Shown piece after piece: positions 37,189 to 48,704 of a stretch of 64,000 nucleotides of DNA; the first letter of the stretch is position 1; every line of letters starts with the position of its first letter. The position numbers and the translations under genes are program-made. The notes under the pieces were generated by a model that worked only from the letters and a program-made list of their open reading frames with translations, did not search any database and had not been told where the DNA came from. Source of the DNA: Valencia hispanica (Eukaryota; Chordata; Actinopteri; Cyprinodontiformes; Valenciidae). The stretch covers positions 10,114,081 through 10,178,080 of the forward strand of contig OY747712.1 in the NCBI GenBank assembly GCA_963556495.2. Reading direction: 5' to 3'.

Positions 37189-39712
37189 GTCCTGTTTGGC
37201 AGTGTGGAGCTCAGAATTGGTGTCTGAGTACCAAGTAGAAGCCCAACAGATTTACTTTCACAAGCGGAGCAGTACAGCTTTTGCTATAGTACTCCACTTG
37301 ATTTATGTGTGAAAAATCTTTATTATGAATTGTTGGGGTTTTTATTTCCTGATGTTATGGACACGGAGACGGAAAATTAAGGAGAAGAAAGAAGGAAGAT
37401 GAAGAAGAGAGGTAGGAAACAAAATGTCATGAGAGAGGGTGAGTTGAAAATACAACAGAGGAAGGGGAACAAAGAAAACACAGGAAAACATTGAAGTCTG
37501 CCTCCATACCCAAAGGACGGCAGAGAGAGGGGGAAAAACAAAACACGAAAAAGGAACCTCGACAAAACCAACCAAACATTGTGAACTTAAGAATTACACA
37601 ACCACATCACACAAAAATAGATATAAAAATACAACAACAATGTCACAGAGAAACTCATGGTACTGATTAATCAAGCTCTAGTAATGATAACCTCAGCCCA
37701 AGAATATATCCTTAAACACCAGAGACCCCACATCTATGTGTGTGTGTTAGCATGCTGGTGCATATAAGGTTTCTCCATAAGAGTGTTCGATAGTTTGTGT
37801 GAGCAGACATCAATCCGTCTCCCAGGAATCGATGCAGACATGAAGGAGATCGGAGCAAAGACGTCCAAAGGACCGCCAGAGCCCCAGGCGGACCCGGGCG
37901 GGGCCGACCGCATCCCCCAAGAGAGGAGAAAAGGAGAACCCCAGGGGAACATCCAGCGGCCACTATGCAGGGGCCCGGGGGGCAGCAGTGACGAGCCCAC
38001 GGGCTCCGCCGGCAACCGGCTGCGCCGGGGCGGGCCGGTCAACGGACCGGGGGAGCCGGGGCCCAGGGGCGCCCCACCGCCCAGCAGGGACCCGACAAGG
38101 GACCGGCCGACGAGGGGCCCCCGGCACTGCAGGGGCTGCGGCCGGCCGCCACGCAACGCCTCCACCCTAGGCCAATCCCCACCGCCAACATCCCAGCGCC
38201 CCACCAATAGCCGCAGGGGACGGACAGCATCCCCAGGCCGGGCTCAGTCAGCATCTGGACGCCAAGTTGTACCAGCTCCCGGGTCCTGATCCCGCGCAAC
38301 GCAGCTTTTACAGAGTTAGTAAAGTTATTTTACTTTATTTAGTTATTATTTATAAAAACAAGTTAAATAAAAAAGATATAATTCAGACGAGTTCAGTAAA
38401 ATCCAAACAAACTTGTTGCCCTTGCGCATGTATAAACAGTAACTCTCTGTTGCGATCACAGCTCACAAGAGCTGGTCTGCAGACCGTGTGGTAAAAATCA
38501 CAGCTCTCCCCAATAGCCTCCTTCTGCCAGAGTTGTAGTACAGGAAACAGTTTGAGAAAGATGACAAAGTGTTCAAAGAGTTGAAACTCCCCAGATGTCA
38601 ACCTGACTATCTGTGAGATGAGCCAAAAAAAAAAATTTAATTATGGAAGGACCGAAACTTGCAGCTGACAACAGCAGGACTTCTTAGGAGCGAAGCTGGA
38701 GTTCTCAACACTTCAGAAATGTTTTTGGGCATGAGAGACGAGAAGTTTACACGAACTGATAATAGGTCTGAATGTCATCGTTAATTAGGTTTTAATTATT
38801 TACTTGAACGATTCCTTTTCCCAGACTGGAGTGATTATACAACAAGTTCAATGAATTTAAAAACAGGAACTGGGAACGCTGGGATGTTGGCGGTGGGGAT
38901 TGGCCCAGGGCGGTGATGGCGCGTGGCGGCTGGCCGCGGCCCCTGCGGTGCCGGGGGCCCCTCGTCGGCGGGTCCCTTGTCGGGTCCCTGCTGGGCGGTG
39001 GGGCGCCCCTGGCTCTGGGGGTCCTTTGGACGTCCTGGCTCCGATCTCCTTCATGTCTGCATCGATTCCTGGGAGACGGATTGATGCCTGCTCACACCAA
39101 CTATCGAACACTCTTATGGAGAAACCTTATCTGCACCAGCATGCTCACACACACACATAGATGTGGGGTCTCTGGTGTTTTTCAGATATATTCTTGGGCT
39201 GAGGTTATCATTACTAGAGCTTGATTAATCGGTACCATCAGTTTTTCTGTAACATTCTTGTGTGATGTGGTTGTGTAGTTCTTAGTTCACGATGTTTGTT
39301 GTGTTTTGTCGATGTTCCTTTTTCGTTTTTTGTTTAGTTTTTCCCCCTCTCTCTGCCGTCCTTTGGGTAGGGAGGCAGACTTCAATGTTTTCCTGTGATT
39401 TCTTTGTTCCCTTTCCTCTCTTGTATTTTCAACTCACCCTCTCTCATGACTTTTTGTTTCCTACCTCTCTTCTTCATCTTCTTTCTTTCTTCCCCTTAAT
39501 TTTCCGTCTCCGTGTCCATAACATCAGGAAATAAAAACCCCAACAATTCATAATAAAGATTTTTCACACATATATCAAGTGGAGGACTATAGCAAAAGCT
39601 GTACTGCTCCGCTTGTGAAAGTAAATGTGTTGGGCTTCTACTTGGTACTCAGACACCAATTCTGAGCTCCACACTGCCAAACAGGACACGTAAAAAAAAC
39701 AAAAAAAAACAG
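37158..39712. mobile_element. Long GC-rich inverted repeat (foldback-like element)
   Basis: The left arm 37158-38197 and right arm 38877-39712 are inverted copies, starting at both outer ends with poly-T and ATGTGTCCTGTTTGGCAG / ACGTGTCCTGTTTGGCAG. The arms cover CTCAGAATTGGTGTCTGAGT, the ACGGAGACGG segment, the CTATCGAACACTCTTATGG region and a GC-rich inner part with GGGGCGCCCC. The right arm is shorter by internal deletions. The roughly 680-bp centre is AT-rich and non-coding. No transposase is seen. A third partial copy at 33700-34060 supports mobility. The superfamily is not known to me. Confidence 0.8.
37860..38300. other. GC-rich island inside the inverted repeat
   Basis: The inner part of the left arm is very GC-rich and contains many CpG dinucleotides, in sharp contrast to the AT-rich surroundings. 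Long proline/glycine/arginine open frames on both strands result from composition and carry no domain. Confidence 0.7.
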
Positions 39713-39984
39713 TAACTGGGTGCTCAAGTTTGAATCTGTTGTGGATGCAAGACAATTTTATTTTAGCACTAATCACACTATGAATGGATTTTTGGTAAAC
39801 AATGAAAATTATACTAAAATAAAAATATACATAAAATATACATCACAAAGCAGTTATAAGTATGAACTGACAAAAAAATATTTGGCCTTTATGGGAAAGC
39901 TGCAGTAAACTGTAATATTTTCAGTTCTGATTTCCATCTCAGGTTTTCAGGGTGTTGATTCCAGAGTCGAGGAGCATAGAAACT

Positions 39985-40873
39985 GGCAACACTAGTGAGA
40001 GACGCCACCAGGACACCTCTGACTATGCTGAAGCTGGAGCTACAAGCTTCAGCAGCTGAGATGGGAGATACTCTGTAGACAACAACTGTTGCCTGGGTTC
40101 TTCAGCAGTCAAAGCTTTATGGTTGAGCGGCAATGATAAAGCCGCTGTTGAAGAAAACTCAGATCAACTAGTTTGCCAAAAGGCACGTGAGAGACTCTAC
40201 GGTCAAATGAAAGAAGGTTCTCTGGTCTGATGAGACCAAAATTGAGTTTTTTGTCCGTCAGACAACATGCTAGGTTTGGTGGACATCAAACACAGCATCC
40301 CTGGTGTAAAACGTGGTGGTGGCAGCATCATGTTGTGTGGATGCTTCTCAGCAGCAGACCTTGGAAGGCTTGTAAAGATAGAAGTCATTGATGAAGATAA
40401 TTGATTTCCAGACATCGACACAAGGTATCCAGCTAAAGCTACAACAAAGTGGATGATCTGGAATGGTCTAGTCAAAGCCCAGACCTCAATCCCATAGAGA
40501 ATCTGTGGCAGGACTTTAAAACGGCTGTTTGCAGCCGATCCAAATGCAACCTGACAGAACTTGAACAGTGTAGCAGGAAGAATGGTGGAAAACTGCACAT
40601 GAGCAGCCTGACTGAGACCTGTCCACACAGCCGAAAGGTGAAACTGCTAAATACTGACTTGAAGGGGGGTGAATATTTATGCAATGACTTTGATGTTACA
40701 TATTGTTATTTAACTGTCAGTATTTTGTAGAAATTAGCTTTTACTTTGACATTAAAGTGATTTTTGTTGGGGATTTTTTGTCAAAAAGGCCTACTTTTTT
40801 TGATCATGGTTGATTTATAAAAGAACTAAAAAGGGTAAACCATCGGGGGTGAATACTTTTTGTAGGGGCTGTA
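39985..40873 (+). mobile_element. Tc1-like transposon, 5'-truncated and decayed
   Basis: The sequence follows a Tc1 transposase gene in order: GCTGAGATGGGAGATACTCT, CAAAGCTTTATGG, GTTCTCTGGTCTGATGAGAC (WSDET catalytic segment), GTGGTGGTGGCAGCATCATG, and CCCAGACCTCAATCCCATAG (PDLNP catalytic segment). Many frameshifts separate these. The right end TGAATACTTTTTGTAGGGGC matches the terminal repeat style of this group and is followed by TGTA. No left terminal repeat was found. Confidence 0.75.
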
Positions 40874-40879
40874 AAACGT

Positions 40880-42216
40880 TTCTGCTAAATAGAGAACATT
40901 CAGTATTTGAGAGCCTTTAAACTCTTTTTAGATGCTCTGTCAGTGTCTTTAGCTCCCAGGACGCTGCACTGAATCTCTGTGTGTTATTTGTAGATAAATA
41001 TCAAACTTCTAACCATCACATCAGTCCAGAGAACTAAAGTATTCTGCAAATATGTTACTTATATCCCAAAATACAAGTAAGATCATCTGTAATCTGTGAC
41101 ATTAAGAAAATAAAAATATGAAAAATAAAAATCTTTTAGAGCTTTAAGATAATTAGAAGCTTCTGCGTTACTTTTCATACGTGCAGATGGGACGTATTAG
41201 AGTAAAATGTCTCAGTGAGCCAAAGAAACCCTAAAAAAACAAGCAGATAATTCTGGCAGAAAGCTTCTGAGGGTAACAGACAGTGAATACAAATCTAACA
41301 AATAGGCTCAATAAAACCTGCTCACGTTCAGATGTTTGATCATGAGGTCTGACAAGCGCTCAACATCAGAGACAAAAATCACGGCAAAGAACAGAGGTGT
41401 TCTGCTGCTTTGTAGTTAAAGAAACAACCTTTAAACCTCTTCTCGGTCCATCATCACTGAAAATGTAACAATAATGTGATAAAAAATGTTTTCTTGATGC
41501 TGACTCTATTTTGAGGTGTGTGAAGATGATAAAAAAGGGGCACAAATGTGTAGAAAACTGCAACTATTTTCTATGAAGTTTCTTATTTCTTTATATGTGT
41601 TTAAAGCTTCTATACCGAATCTGCAGAACAAGCTAGCTTAAAACATAAACACATTCACAGAACTCTCACCCGTCCTGTCGGATATCATCCCTTGGAAACG
41701 CCCACCCCTGATTTGGGAATGTATTTTGCCCTATATACATTCTATGATTTTGCAAAAGTAAACGAGAGAGCGCAAAACACCAGTCGAAGTTTGGTCACCA
41801 GGCTTTTGTTTTCCGCGACTTCAAATGGCGTTTTTCTTTTTGGGACTCTGGTGGTTTGTCCTGAAGTTGAAACGGTAGCAGCCGGTGTTCTGACGATCAC
41901 CTGTTCTTTCTCCTTCTCTGACATTATTGGGGGGAGAAAGAACCTCTCACACCAGTGGTGTTCTATTGCAAAATGCAGGAGCACCTACTGGATGGAGGAC
42001 CCAGGTAAATGTGGAAGTGTGCTTGTCCGGTGAAAGAGACAACCGCATGGTCCAATTGTTGGTTTCGCACCGAGCCATGTTAATGGCTGAGGTTTTTAGA
42101 CATATGAGACAGAAAGTTAGATATCAGGAAAACCTAATTAAATATAAAATGCTGTTTTAAATCCAAGTCTCAACATTTTAACTACAGGAAAGGGTTTGGC
42201 GAAAAGCTACTGCACA
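40880..42216. other. Non-coding stretch, no gene recognised
   Basis: The first half is AT-rich and featureless. A 113-codon plus-strand frame at 41692-42033 and an 80-codon minus-strand frame over the same bases have no recognisable domain. They may be part of a decayed element, but I cannot support a call. Confidence 0.4.
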
Positions 42217-42290
42217 ACCAGGGTGGCCAACTGGTTGAGGCGTTGGCCTTAAGATCTAATAGAACATGGGTTCAAACCCCACTCCTGGTA
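42217..42290 (+). pseudogene. tRNA-Leu(TAA) pseudogene, variable arm lost
   Basis: The acceptor strands ACCAGGG and TCCTGGT, an A-box-like TGGCCAACTGG, an anticodon loop CTTAAGA and an intact B box GGGTTCAAACCCC are present. The long variable arm that defines a class II leucine tRNA is cut down to a few bases, so the whole is 74 nt in place of 83. It lies 3.1 kb outside the tandem array, in the same orientation. Confidence 0.8.
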
Positions 42291-42821
42291 TTTTCTTCAG
42301 GCATTGAATGTCACTTATTGCTAAGGAGGAATTATTACCTCGACCATGGGTTTCTGAACATTTAAGTCTGGACTTTAATTAGGCCTCCATTTAGAGGAGG
42401 ACATGCTGGGGACCTTTGGATCATTATCCAGATGCTCGCGCCTTAGTTCATTAATTAATAATTAATCAACTGGAGCAAGTCATCCATCATCAGTATCATG
42501 TATAATGCTATATTAATTTTAATTTTTCTGGCAAATGTGGATGTCTAGTCTCTTTCTAATTGTGACCTTAACTGAGGTCTACAGAGCTTTAAATGTTCTC
42601 AGTTCCTTTGTTGCCTCTTGGATGAGTCTTTGATGCACTTTTAAAGGGATTTTGGTAGCTGGCAGCTCCTGGGATGGTTTACCACTTTTCCATGTTTTCT
42701 CACTATGAAACAGTAGGCCCGCTTCCACTAGACGAGTTCTGGGAAATTTCTGGGAGGGCTAACAGGGCTGGCTCGGTCCTCTCAGCATGGTCTCCAATCA
42801 AAATTGACCATGTAAGGAATT

Positions 42822-42899
42822 TGCAAAGACGACAGTATTTGTGAACGTTTTGGCAGTGAGTGCAAAGACGACAGTATTTGCGACCGTTTTGGCAGTGAG
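42822..42899. repeat. 39-bp tandem duplication
   Basis: Two adjacent copies starting TGCAAAGACGACAGTATTTG and ending GTTTTGGCAGTGAG, differing at two or three positions. Confidence 0.9.
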
Positions 42900-43302
42900 T
42901 GGCCTCACTGATCAGCGTCAAAACGAGTCCACAGCAGCAAAGAAAAACAAGAGATTGTACGTGAGTAATTAAAGTGAAACTGAACCCCATAAAAAAGCAT
43001 AATCCCGCCCCCAGACAACATTTGAAAAATTCTACCAAAGTGGGCAGTGCCAGGAGGCACGGAGGGGCGTAGCCAAGTATAGAGGATGAGCGGAGGGGGG
43101 AACGTGGGGGTGTGTTCAGGAGGACAGAGACACCTCGCTTAATCTGACACTGAAACATGGGCAGTGACCGAAGCGACTTTGGCAGTTTTGCAACTGATCG
43201 ATCTGATCAACGTTCATCTGTTTTGAACGTTAGCCATATTAGTATTACCACTCAGAGACTGGACCCATCCTGTCTCCCTCTGCCTCAGCTGAGTCAGCAC
43301 TG

Positions 43303-43461
43303 GCCTCGGGCAGCACTGACTCAGCGCCCCGAGCCAGCAGATCTCCTCTGCCGTCACCGGAGGTAGAGGGGTAGAGGGAGGCTTTATGTAGCCCAGCGGC
43401 CCCGAGTCGTATCAATTCGAGCTGCTGGCTAAGGGCGCTGAGTCAGCGCTGCCCGAGGCGT
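43303..43461. repeat. Imperfect hairpin, arms about 38 bp
   Basis: The left arm CTCGGGCAGCACTGACTCAG continues to GCGCCCCGAGCCAGCAG. The right arm, read on the minus strand, is CTCGGGCAGCGCTGACTCAG followed by GCGCCCTTAGCCAGCAG. The loop is about 75 bp. No coding role is seen. Confidence 0.85.
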
Positions 43462-45431
43462 AGCGCTCTAACGCACTAACATCTTTTCCAAGACCATGAG
43501 ATGTGTCTTTCGACATGGTTGTTTATGAAATTTGAAGCAACTCATTGTACCAGTTGGGGTAAAATAACTTGTTGCCAGCTGAAAGATAATCGCCCATGCA
43601 ATCATATCTAAGAGAATAAGATGGATTTGGTTTTTTGGTCAATATATTACCTATATAATCAAATTTTGTTGAACTCTTGCTTTATGTTATCTGCTCTTAA
43701 TGGATGTAAACCGTATTCCCTGGACGAGTGATCTGAGGTGACTTTAATCAGTAGCTGACCTTTGTGATATTGTTGATAGTAAATATTGTTGATTGTTGTT
43801 TTGCTTCATTAAAGCATAGTAAGTGTAATCCAGTGCTTTTCGTCTGCTTTAAGGTGATCAGAATTCAAAAGTTGAGATCACTTACCATTTAAAGCAACAA
43901 TATTTTGCACATCAGTCATCTGGACTAAGCCAGACCAATCCTAAATCCGCGCCATGTCAATTGTTTTAAGACAAGAAAAAATTGACTATAGATTACAAAA
44001 ATGGGTTTATTTTAACAAATAGATACTAAATAATACAGCTTTAATAATTCAGCCCAAACTCTTTGAAATTAAGTTTACAGGTTTCCTAAACTCTTCAGCA
44101 CAGAAACTAAATGAAGCACTTCTGTCAGAACTTCTGCTGATTCAGTTTAGACCCTGTCATCAGACTGATCGCTCGGATCAATTAAACGCGCGGCTGCTCC
44201 TGCCTTCTGCTTATTGCAGGGGGGTTACTTTGCCCTTTAGTGTGGACAAAGACACACAAACATAGATGTAATAGTTTGATCTAAGGTCAGACAAGCGTAT
44301 GGAAGGTGGGTCCACAACTCAATTTTCCTCATAACTTCATATCTCATGGACCCTGAATTTAATCAGTGTGAGAGTGTGGAGGGCTGTGATTTTATTTCTC
44401 TTTTTCTGTTTCAGCGAGCAGTCAGATCTGTGTGTTGGAGCTGGACGTCACAGTGGCGACATTCTTGTAGTTTTGTTCCTTAACTTTTTGGCCTCAAGGG
44501 CTTCAGAAAAACAGATTTACGGTCAAAGCAATTCAGATTATTCAGAATATCTGACATGTCTAAGATGAGGGTATAGCCAGAAAAGATTTGATGACAGCTG
44601 ACAAACAATAGAAAAATCCAAAAGCCAAGAAATAAAACAAATAAATGTGTAAAAGCAACAGATGAGATGATAAAAATGGGCGGGCAGTGGCTATTTAATG
44701 GCTTGGAAACTGATTCAACTTTCTACAAAAGTTCATCAAATATAAAGTCCTGACTCAAAGCAATAAGAGTAGCTGAGAAGAAAAGTAAATGAGCACATGC
44801 ATCAAAGTTTTGACTGATCTGACGTTAAATATTTGGGCCTCTGTGTTATAATGTCCATTATTTAAGAAGATATTGCATAAAAACTGCTAAATCACCAAGA
44901 ATCACCAGTAAAATCCACAAATACCTGAGACTGCGTCTAAAAATGCTTATAACTGCCTATTTTAACGGTTCAAACACCAAATATGCATTAATACACACAC
45001 TGGAAAGCGTCTTAGCACTACTGCAGAAGCTAACATCTACAGTCTTCCTTATCTAAGCTGTTGGGTGTTCAGCCAATCAGCGCCAATGAAAGTAAATGCA
45101 GCTCCAGGTCCGGCTGCTTTGCAAAAACCAGCCAATAACATGTCAAGTAGCATTGCTCCGAGGTATTTCTGCTTTCTGAGCTGCATTAAAAAAAATATTT
45201 TTGATATGATCTATGAAAAAATCAGCAAATAGGCAGACTCCACTGTATTTATGCATACCTCTTTATTTAATGGTCCAGTAGTTATAGTTCAATCAGAAAT
45301 TTGCATCCACTCGTGATGGACATAGACGTCATTTTAGTTTTAGGCTTTTAATCAATGTGCTCACAAGACTGAAGATCTGCAAGTTATAGCGTGTTACAAA
45401 AGTGTGAATGTGACTGGGGCTAAATACAACC

Positions 45432-45514
45432 ACCGGGATGGCTGAGTGGTTACGGCCTTGGACTTAAGATCCAATGGACTGATGTCCTCGTGGGTTCAAA
45501 CCCCACTCCTGGTA
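45432..45514 (+). tRNA. tRNA-Leu(TAA), edge copy
   Basis: This 83-nt class II tRNA has a 7-bp acceptor stem with one G-T pair (ACCGGGA/TCCTGGT), an A box TGGCTGAGTGG, anticodon stem TTGGA/TCCAA with loop CTTAAGA, a variable arm now GGACTGATGTCC, and a B box GGGTTCAAACCCC. It differs from the array consensus at several positions, mostly in the D arm. Anticodon TAA reads UUA. Confidence 0.8.
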
Positions 45515-46030
45515 GTTTCATTGACGCAAAAATGTTTCACACAGAGCAGTACACAATGGCTGTGGAATACTTCTCCAGTTTCTGGAGAATGTTGCTGCAA
45601 TTTACACAAATCAAACACACCTTTTAACTGAGACCCTCATCTTTCATTTCATTTGGTAGTTTATCTGTGACATTTTCCATGTGGTAACAGGGTCATTAAG
45701 TCAGCAGAAGCTGAACTAATGGCCCTGTTCCCTTTTTAAACTCATCTCTAAACTCCAGTACTGTATTCAATCACTCTATAAATAAAATTAACCATTGCTT
45801 CAGATTAGCAGATAGATCATTAACACCTGGACACAGTTGGGTGTCCCTAGTTGCAAATCAATTTGAGCTTCCACTGACCAACATTCTTCCATTGATCCCA
45901 GTTGTATGGTCCTCTCTGCTACCTTTTGCTACTAGTAGATTAAACAATTTAGGTGATTCTCTGATGAACATGCATGCCAGGTTTCCCACTAAAGTGAAAT
46001 GATCTAAAGGTTTCATAGAACTATATCAGA

Positions 46031-46112
46031 ACCAGGATGGCATAGTGGTTAAGGCGTTGGATTTAGGAGCCAATGAGAATTTGCTCAAGTGGGTTTAACC
46101 CCGCTGCTGGTA
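46031..46112 (+). pseudogene. tRNA-Leu(TAG)-like, edge copy, degenerate
   Basis: This copy is 82 nt. The T loop lacks one base (GGGTTTAACCCC) and the variable arm GAGA/GCTC has a mismatch. It also shares the defects of all TAG-type copies: a G-G clash in the acceptor stem and A against G closing the anticodon loop. The D arm has CATAGTGG in place of CAGAGTGG. Confidence 0.7.
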
Positions 46113-46173
46113 AACTCTTACAAGTTGCTCTTTCCTGAAATATGTCAATACAAAAGTTGCACTCCAAGGAAGT

Positions 46174-46576
46174 CCTAGATCAGTGGTCTCCAACCCCGGT
46201 CCTTGAGATCTACTGCCCTGCAGGTTGTAGATGCATACTGCTCCAACACAGCAGAATCAAAAGATTACATTTTCTTTTCAGCGTGCCATAAGGTTTGGTA
46301 AAGACCTAGTAACAAGCTAATCATAACACATCTAAAACAGATCTTGTGGACCAGGACTGGAGACTCCCACCATAGAGTAAGCTCCATTCACCAAGTGTCC
46401 TGCTAGTTTTAGATGAGTCTCTGCCCCAACTCAGCTGATTCAAATGCTCCAACTACTTCCTCAGCATGTCATGAAGATCTGCAGAGGCCAGGTAATGAAC
46501 TGTGAACCATTCCGGTGTTATGAACCTGGAAAACAACTAGAACATGCAGGGTACTGGCCCGCGAGGACAGCGCTAA
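46174..46576. repeat. hAT-like MITE remnants inside the array unit
   Basis: The segment opens with CTAGATCAGTGGTCTCCAAC, continues with CTGCAGGTTGTAGATGCAT and CTGCTCCAACACAGCAGAA, and is followed by an inverted counterpart with ACATCTAAAACAGATCTTG and GGACCAGGACTGGAGACTC. A second similar half follows, ending ACATGCAGGGTACTGGCCC. I recognise this layout as a common palindromic fish MITE of hAT type, here decayed. The same segment recurs in every unit at an offset of about 750-1145. Confidence 0.6.
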
Positions 46577-46762
46577 GCATCATGGATGATAGATGAAGGC
46601 ATTGCATAATGGGGGGTCCCACAGGAAACTTTAACAGAGTTCATGGTGGCTCCCAAAGAAAGGTATCGAAGCAAACAACACATAACTGATGTGGTGCAAG
46701 TTATACCGTGTTGCAAAAGACCATGGTTTACTGCGATGATGTGACCGAGACTGAATACAACC

Positions 46763-46845
46763 ACCAGGATGGCCGAGTGGTTAAGGCGTTGGACTTAAGA
46801 TCCAATGGACAGATGTCCTCGTGGGTTCAAACCCCACTCCTGGTA
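46763..46845 (+). tRNA. tRNA-Leu(TAA), unit 1
   Basis: This copy has the consensus form. Acceptor ACCAGGA pairs fully with TCCTGGT, discriminator A. The A box is TGGCCGAGTGG, anticodon stem TTGGA/TCCAA with loop CTTAAGA, variable arm GGAC-AGAT-GTCC, T arm GTGGG/CCCAC with loop TTCAAAC. All pairs are Watson-Crick. It supplies leucine for UUA codons if transcribed. The nearest run of four T on the coding strand is 114 nt downstream (46959). Confidence 0.9.
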
Positions 46846-47367
46846 GTTTCATTGACGCAAACATGTTTCCCACAAACACAGAGCGGTACACAATGGCTGT
46901 AGAATACTTTCCCAGTTTCTGGAGAACTATGCTGTGATTTACACAAATCAAAAGCACCTTTTGCCTGAAACCCTCATCTTTCATTTCATTTGGTAGTTTA
47001 TCTGTGACATTCTACACGTGGTAACAGGGTCATCGAGTCAGCAGAAGCTGAACTAATGGCACTGTTCCATTTTTAAACTCATCTCTAAACTCCAGTACTG
47101 TATTCAATCACTCTATAAATAAAATTAACCATTGCTTCAGATTAGCAGATAGATCATTAACACCTGGACACAGTTGGGTGTCCCTAGTTGCAAATCAATT
47201 TGAGCTTCCACTGACCAACATTCTTCCATTGATCCCAGTTGTATGGTCCTCTCTGCTACCTTTTGCTACTAGTAGATTAAACAATTTAGGTGATTCTCTG
47301 ATGAACATGCATGTCAGGTTTCCCACTAAAGTGAAATGATCTAAAGGTTTCATAGAACTATATCAGA

Positions 47368-47449
47368 AACAGGATGGCAGAGTGGTTAAGGCGTTGGATT
47401 TAGGAGCCAATGAGAATTTGCTCAAGTGGGTTTAACCACGCTGCTGGTA
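47368..47449 (+). pseudogene. tRNA-Leu(TAG)-like, unit 1, degenerate
   Basis: This copy is 82 nt. The second base is changed (AACAGGA), breaking another acceptor pair. The T arm reads GTGGGTTTAACCACG and cannot form a normal stem. The variable arm is GAGA/GCTC. It is the most damaged copy of this type. Confidence 0.7.
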
Positions 47450-48099
47450 AACTCTTACAAGTTGCTCTTTCCTGAAATATGTCAATACAAAAGTTGCACT
47501 CCAAGGAAGTCCTAGATCAGTGGTCTCCAACCCCGGTCCTTGAGATCTACTGCCCTGCAGGTTGTAGATGCATACTGCTCCAACACAGCAGAATCAAAAG
47601 ATTACATTTTCTTTTCAGCGTGCCATAAGGTTTGGTAAAGACCTAGTAACAAGCTAATCATAACACATCTAAAACAGATCTTGTGGACCAGGACTGGAGA
47701 CTCCCACCATAGAGTAAGCTCCATTCACCAAGTGTCCTGCTAGTTTTAGATGAGTCTCTGCCCCAACTCAGCTGATTCAAATGCTCCAACTACTTCCTCA
47801 GCATGTCATGAAGATCTGCAGAGGCCAGGTAATGAACTGTGAACCATTCCGGTGTTATGAACCTGGAAAACAACTAGAACATGCAGGGTACTGGCCCGCG
47901 AGGACAGCGCTAAGCATCATGGATGATAGATGAAGGCATTGCATAATGGGGGGTCCCACAGGAAACTTTAACAGAGTTCATGGTGGCTCCCAAAGAAAGG
48001 TATCGAAGCAAACAACACATAACTGATGTGGTGCAAGTTATACCGTGTTGCAAAAGACCATGGTTTACTGCGATGATGTGACCGAGACTGAATACAACC

Positions 48100-48182
48100 A
48101 CCAGGATGGCCGAGTGGTTAAGGCGTTGGACTTAAGATCCAATGGACAGATGTCCTCGTGGGTTCAAACCCCACTCCTGGTA
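48100..48182 (+). tRNA. tRNA-Leu(TAA), unit 2
   Basis: The sequence is identical by eye to the unit 1 tRNA, with all stems paired, anticodon TAA. In the 3' flank this unit alone has ATATGTTCCC where others have ATACTTTCCC. Confidence 0.9.
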
Positions 48183-48704
48183 GTTTCATTGACGCAAACA
48201 TGTTTCCCACAAACACAGAGCGGTACACAATGGCTGTAGAATATGTTCCCAGTTTCTGGAGAAGTATGCTGTGATTTACACAAATCAAAAGCACCTTTTG
48301 CCTGAGACCCTCATCTTTCATTTCATTTGGTAGTTTATCTGTGACATTCTCCACGTGGTAACAGGGTCATCGAGTCAGCAGAAGCTGATCTAATGGCCCT
48401 GTTCCCTTTTTAAACTCATCTCTAAACTCCAGTACTGTATTCAATCACTCTATAAATAAAATTAACCATCGCTTCAGATTAGCAGATAGATCATTAACAC
48501 CTGGACACAGTTGGGTGTCCCTAGTTGCAAATCAATTTGAGCTTCCACTGACCAACATTCTTCCATTGATCCCAGTTGTATGGTCCTCTCTGCTACCTTT
48601 TGCTACTAGTAGATTAAACAATTTAGGTGATTCTCTGATGAACATGCATGCCAGGTTTCCCACTAAAGTGAAATGATCTAAAGGTTTCATAGAACTGTAT
48701 CAGA

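Larger units (their letters stand above)
42291..45378. other. Non-coding flank of the tRNA array
   Basis: It holds a 39-bp tandem duplication at 42822-42899 and a long hairpin at 43303-43461, and is otherwise without a recognised gene. The minus-strand frame at 42703-43158 is translated from the duplication and has no domain. Confidence 0.5.

Noticed and set aside
37734..38299. Several proline/glycine/arginine-rich frames of 60-168 codons
   Set aside because: They occur on both strands of the CpG-rich inverted-repeat arm and reflect composition. No domain or codon evidence supports them.
41692..42033. 113-codon plus-strand frame and an opposing 80-codon frame
   Set aside because: There is no recognisable motif, splice context or repeat homology, so I could not support a gene.
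42703..43158. 151-codon minus-strand frame with repeated HCQN..KYCRLC
   Set aside because: The repeated motif comes from the 39-bp tandem duplication and not from a zinc-binding domain.
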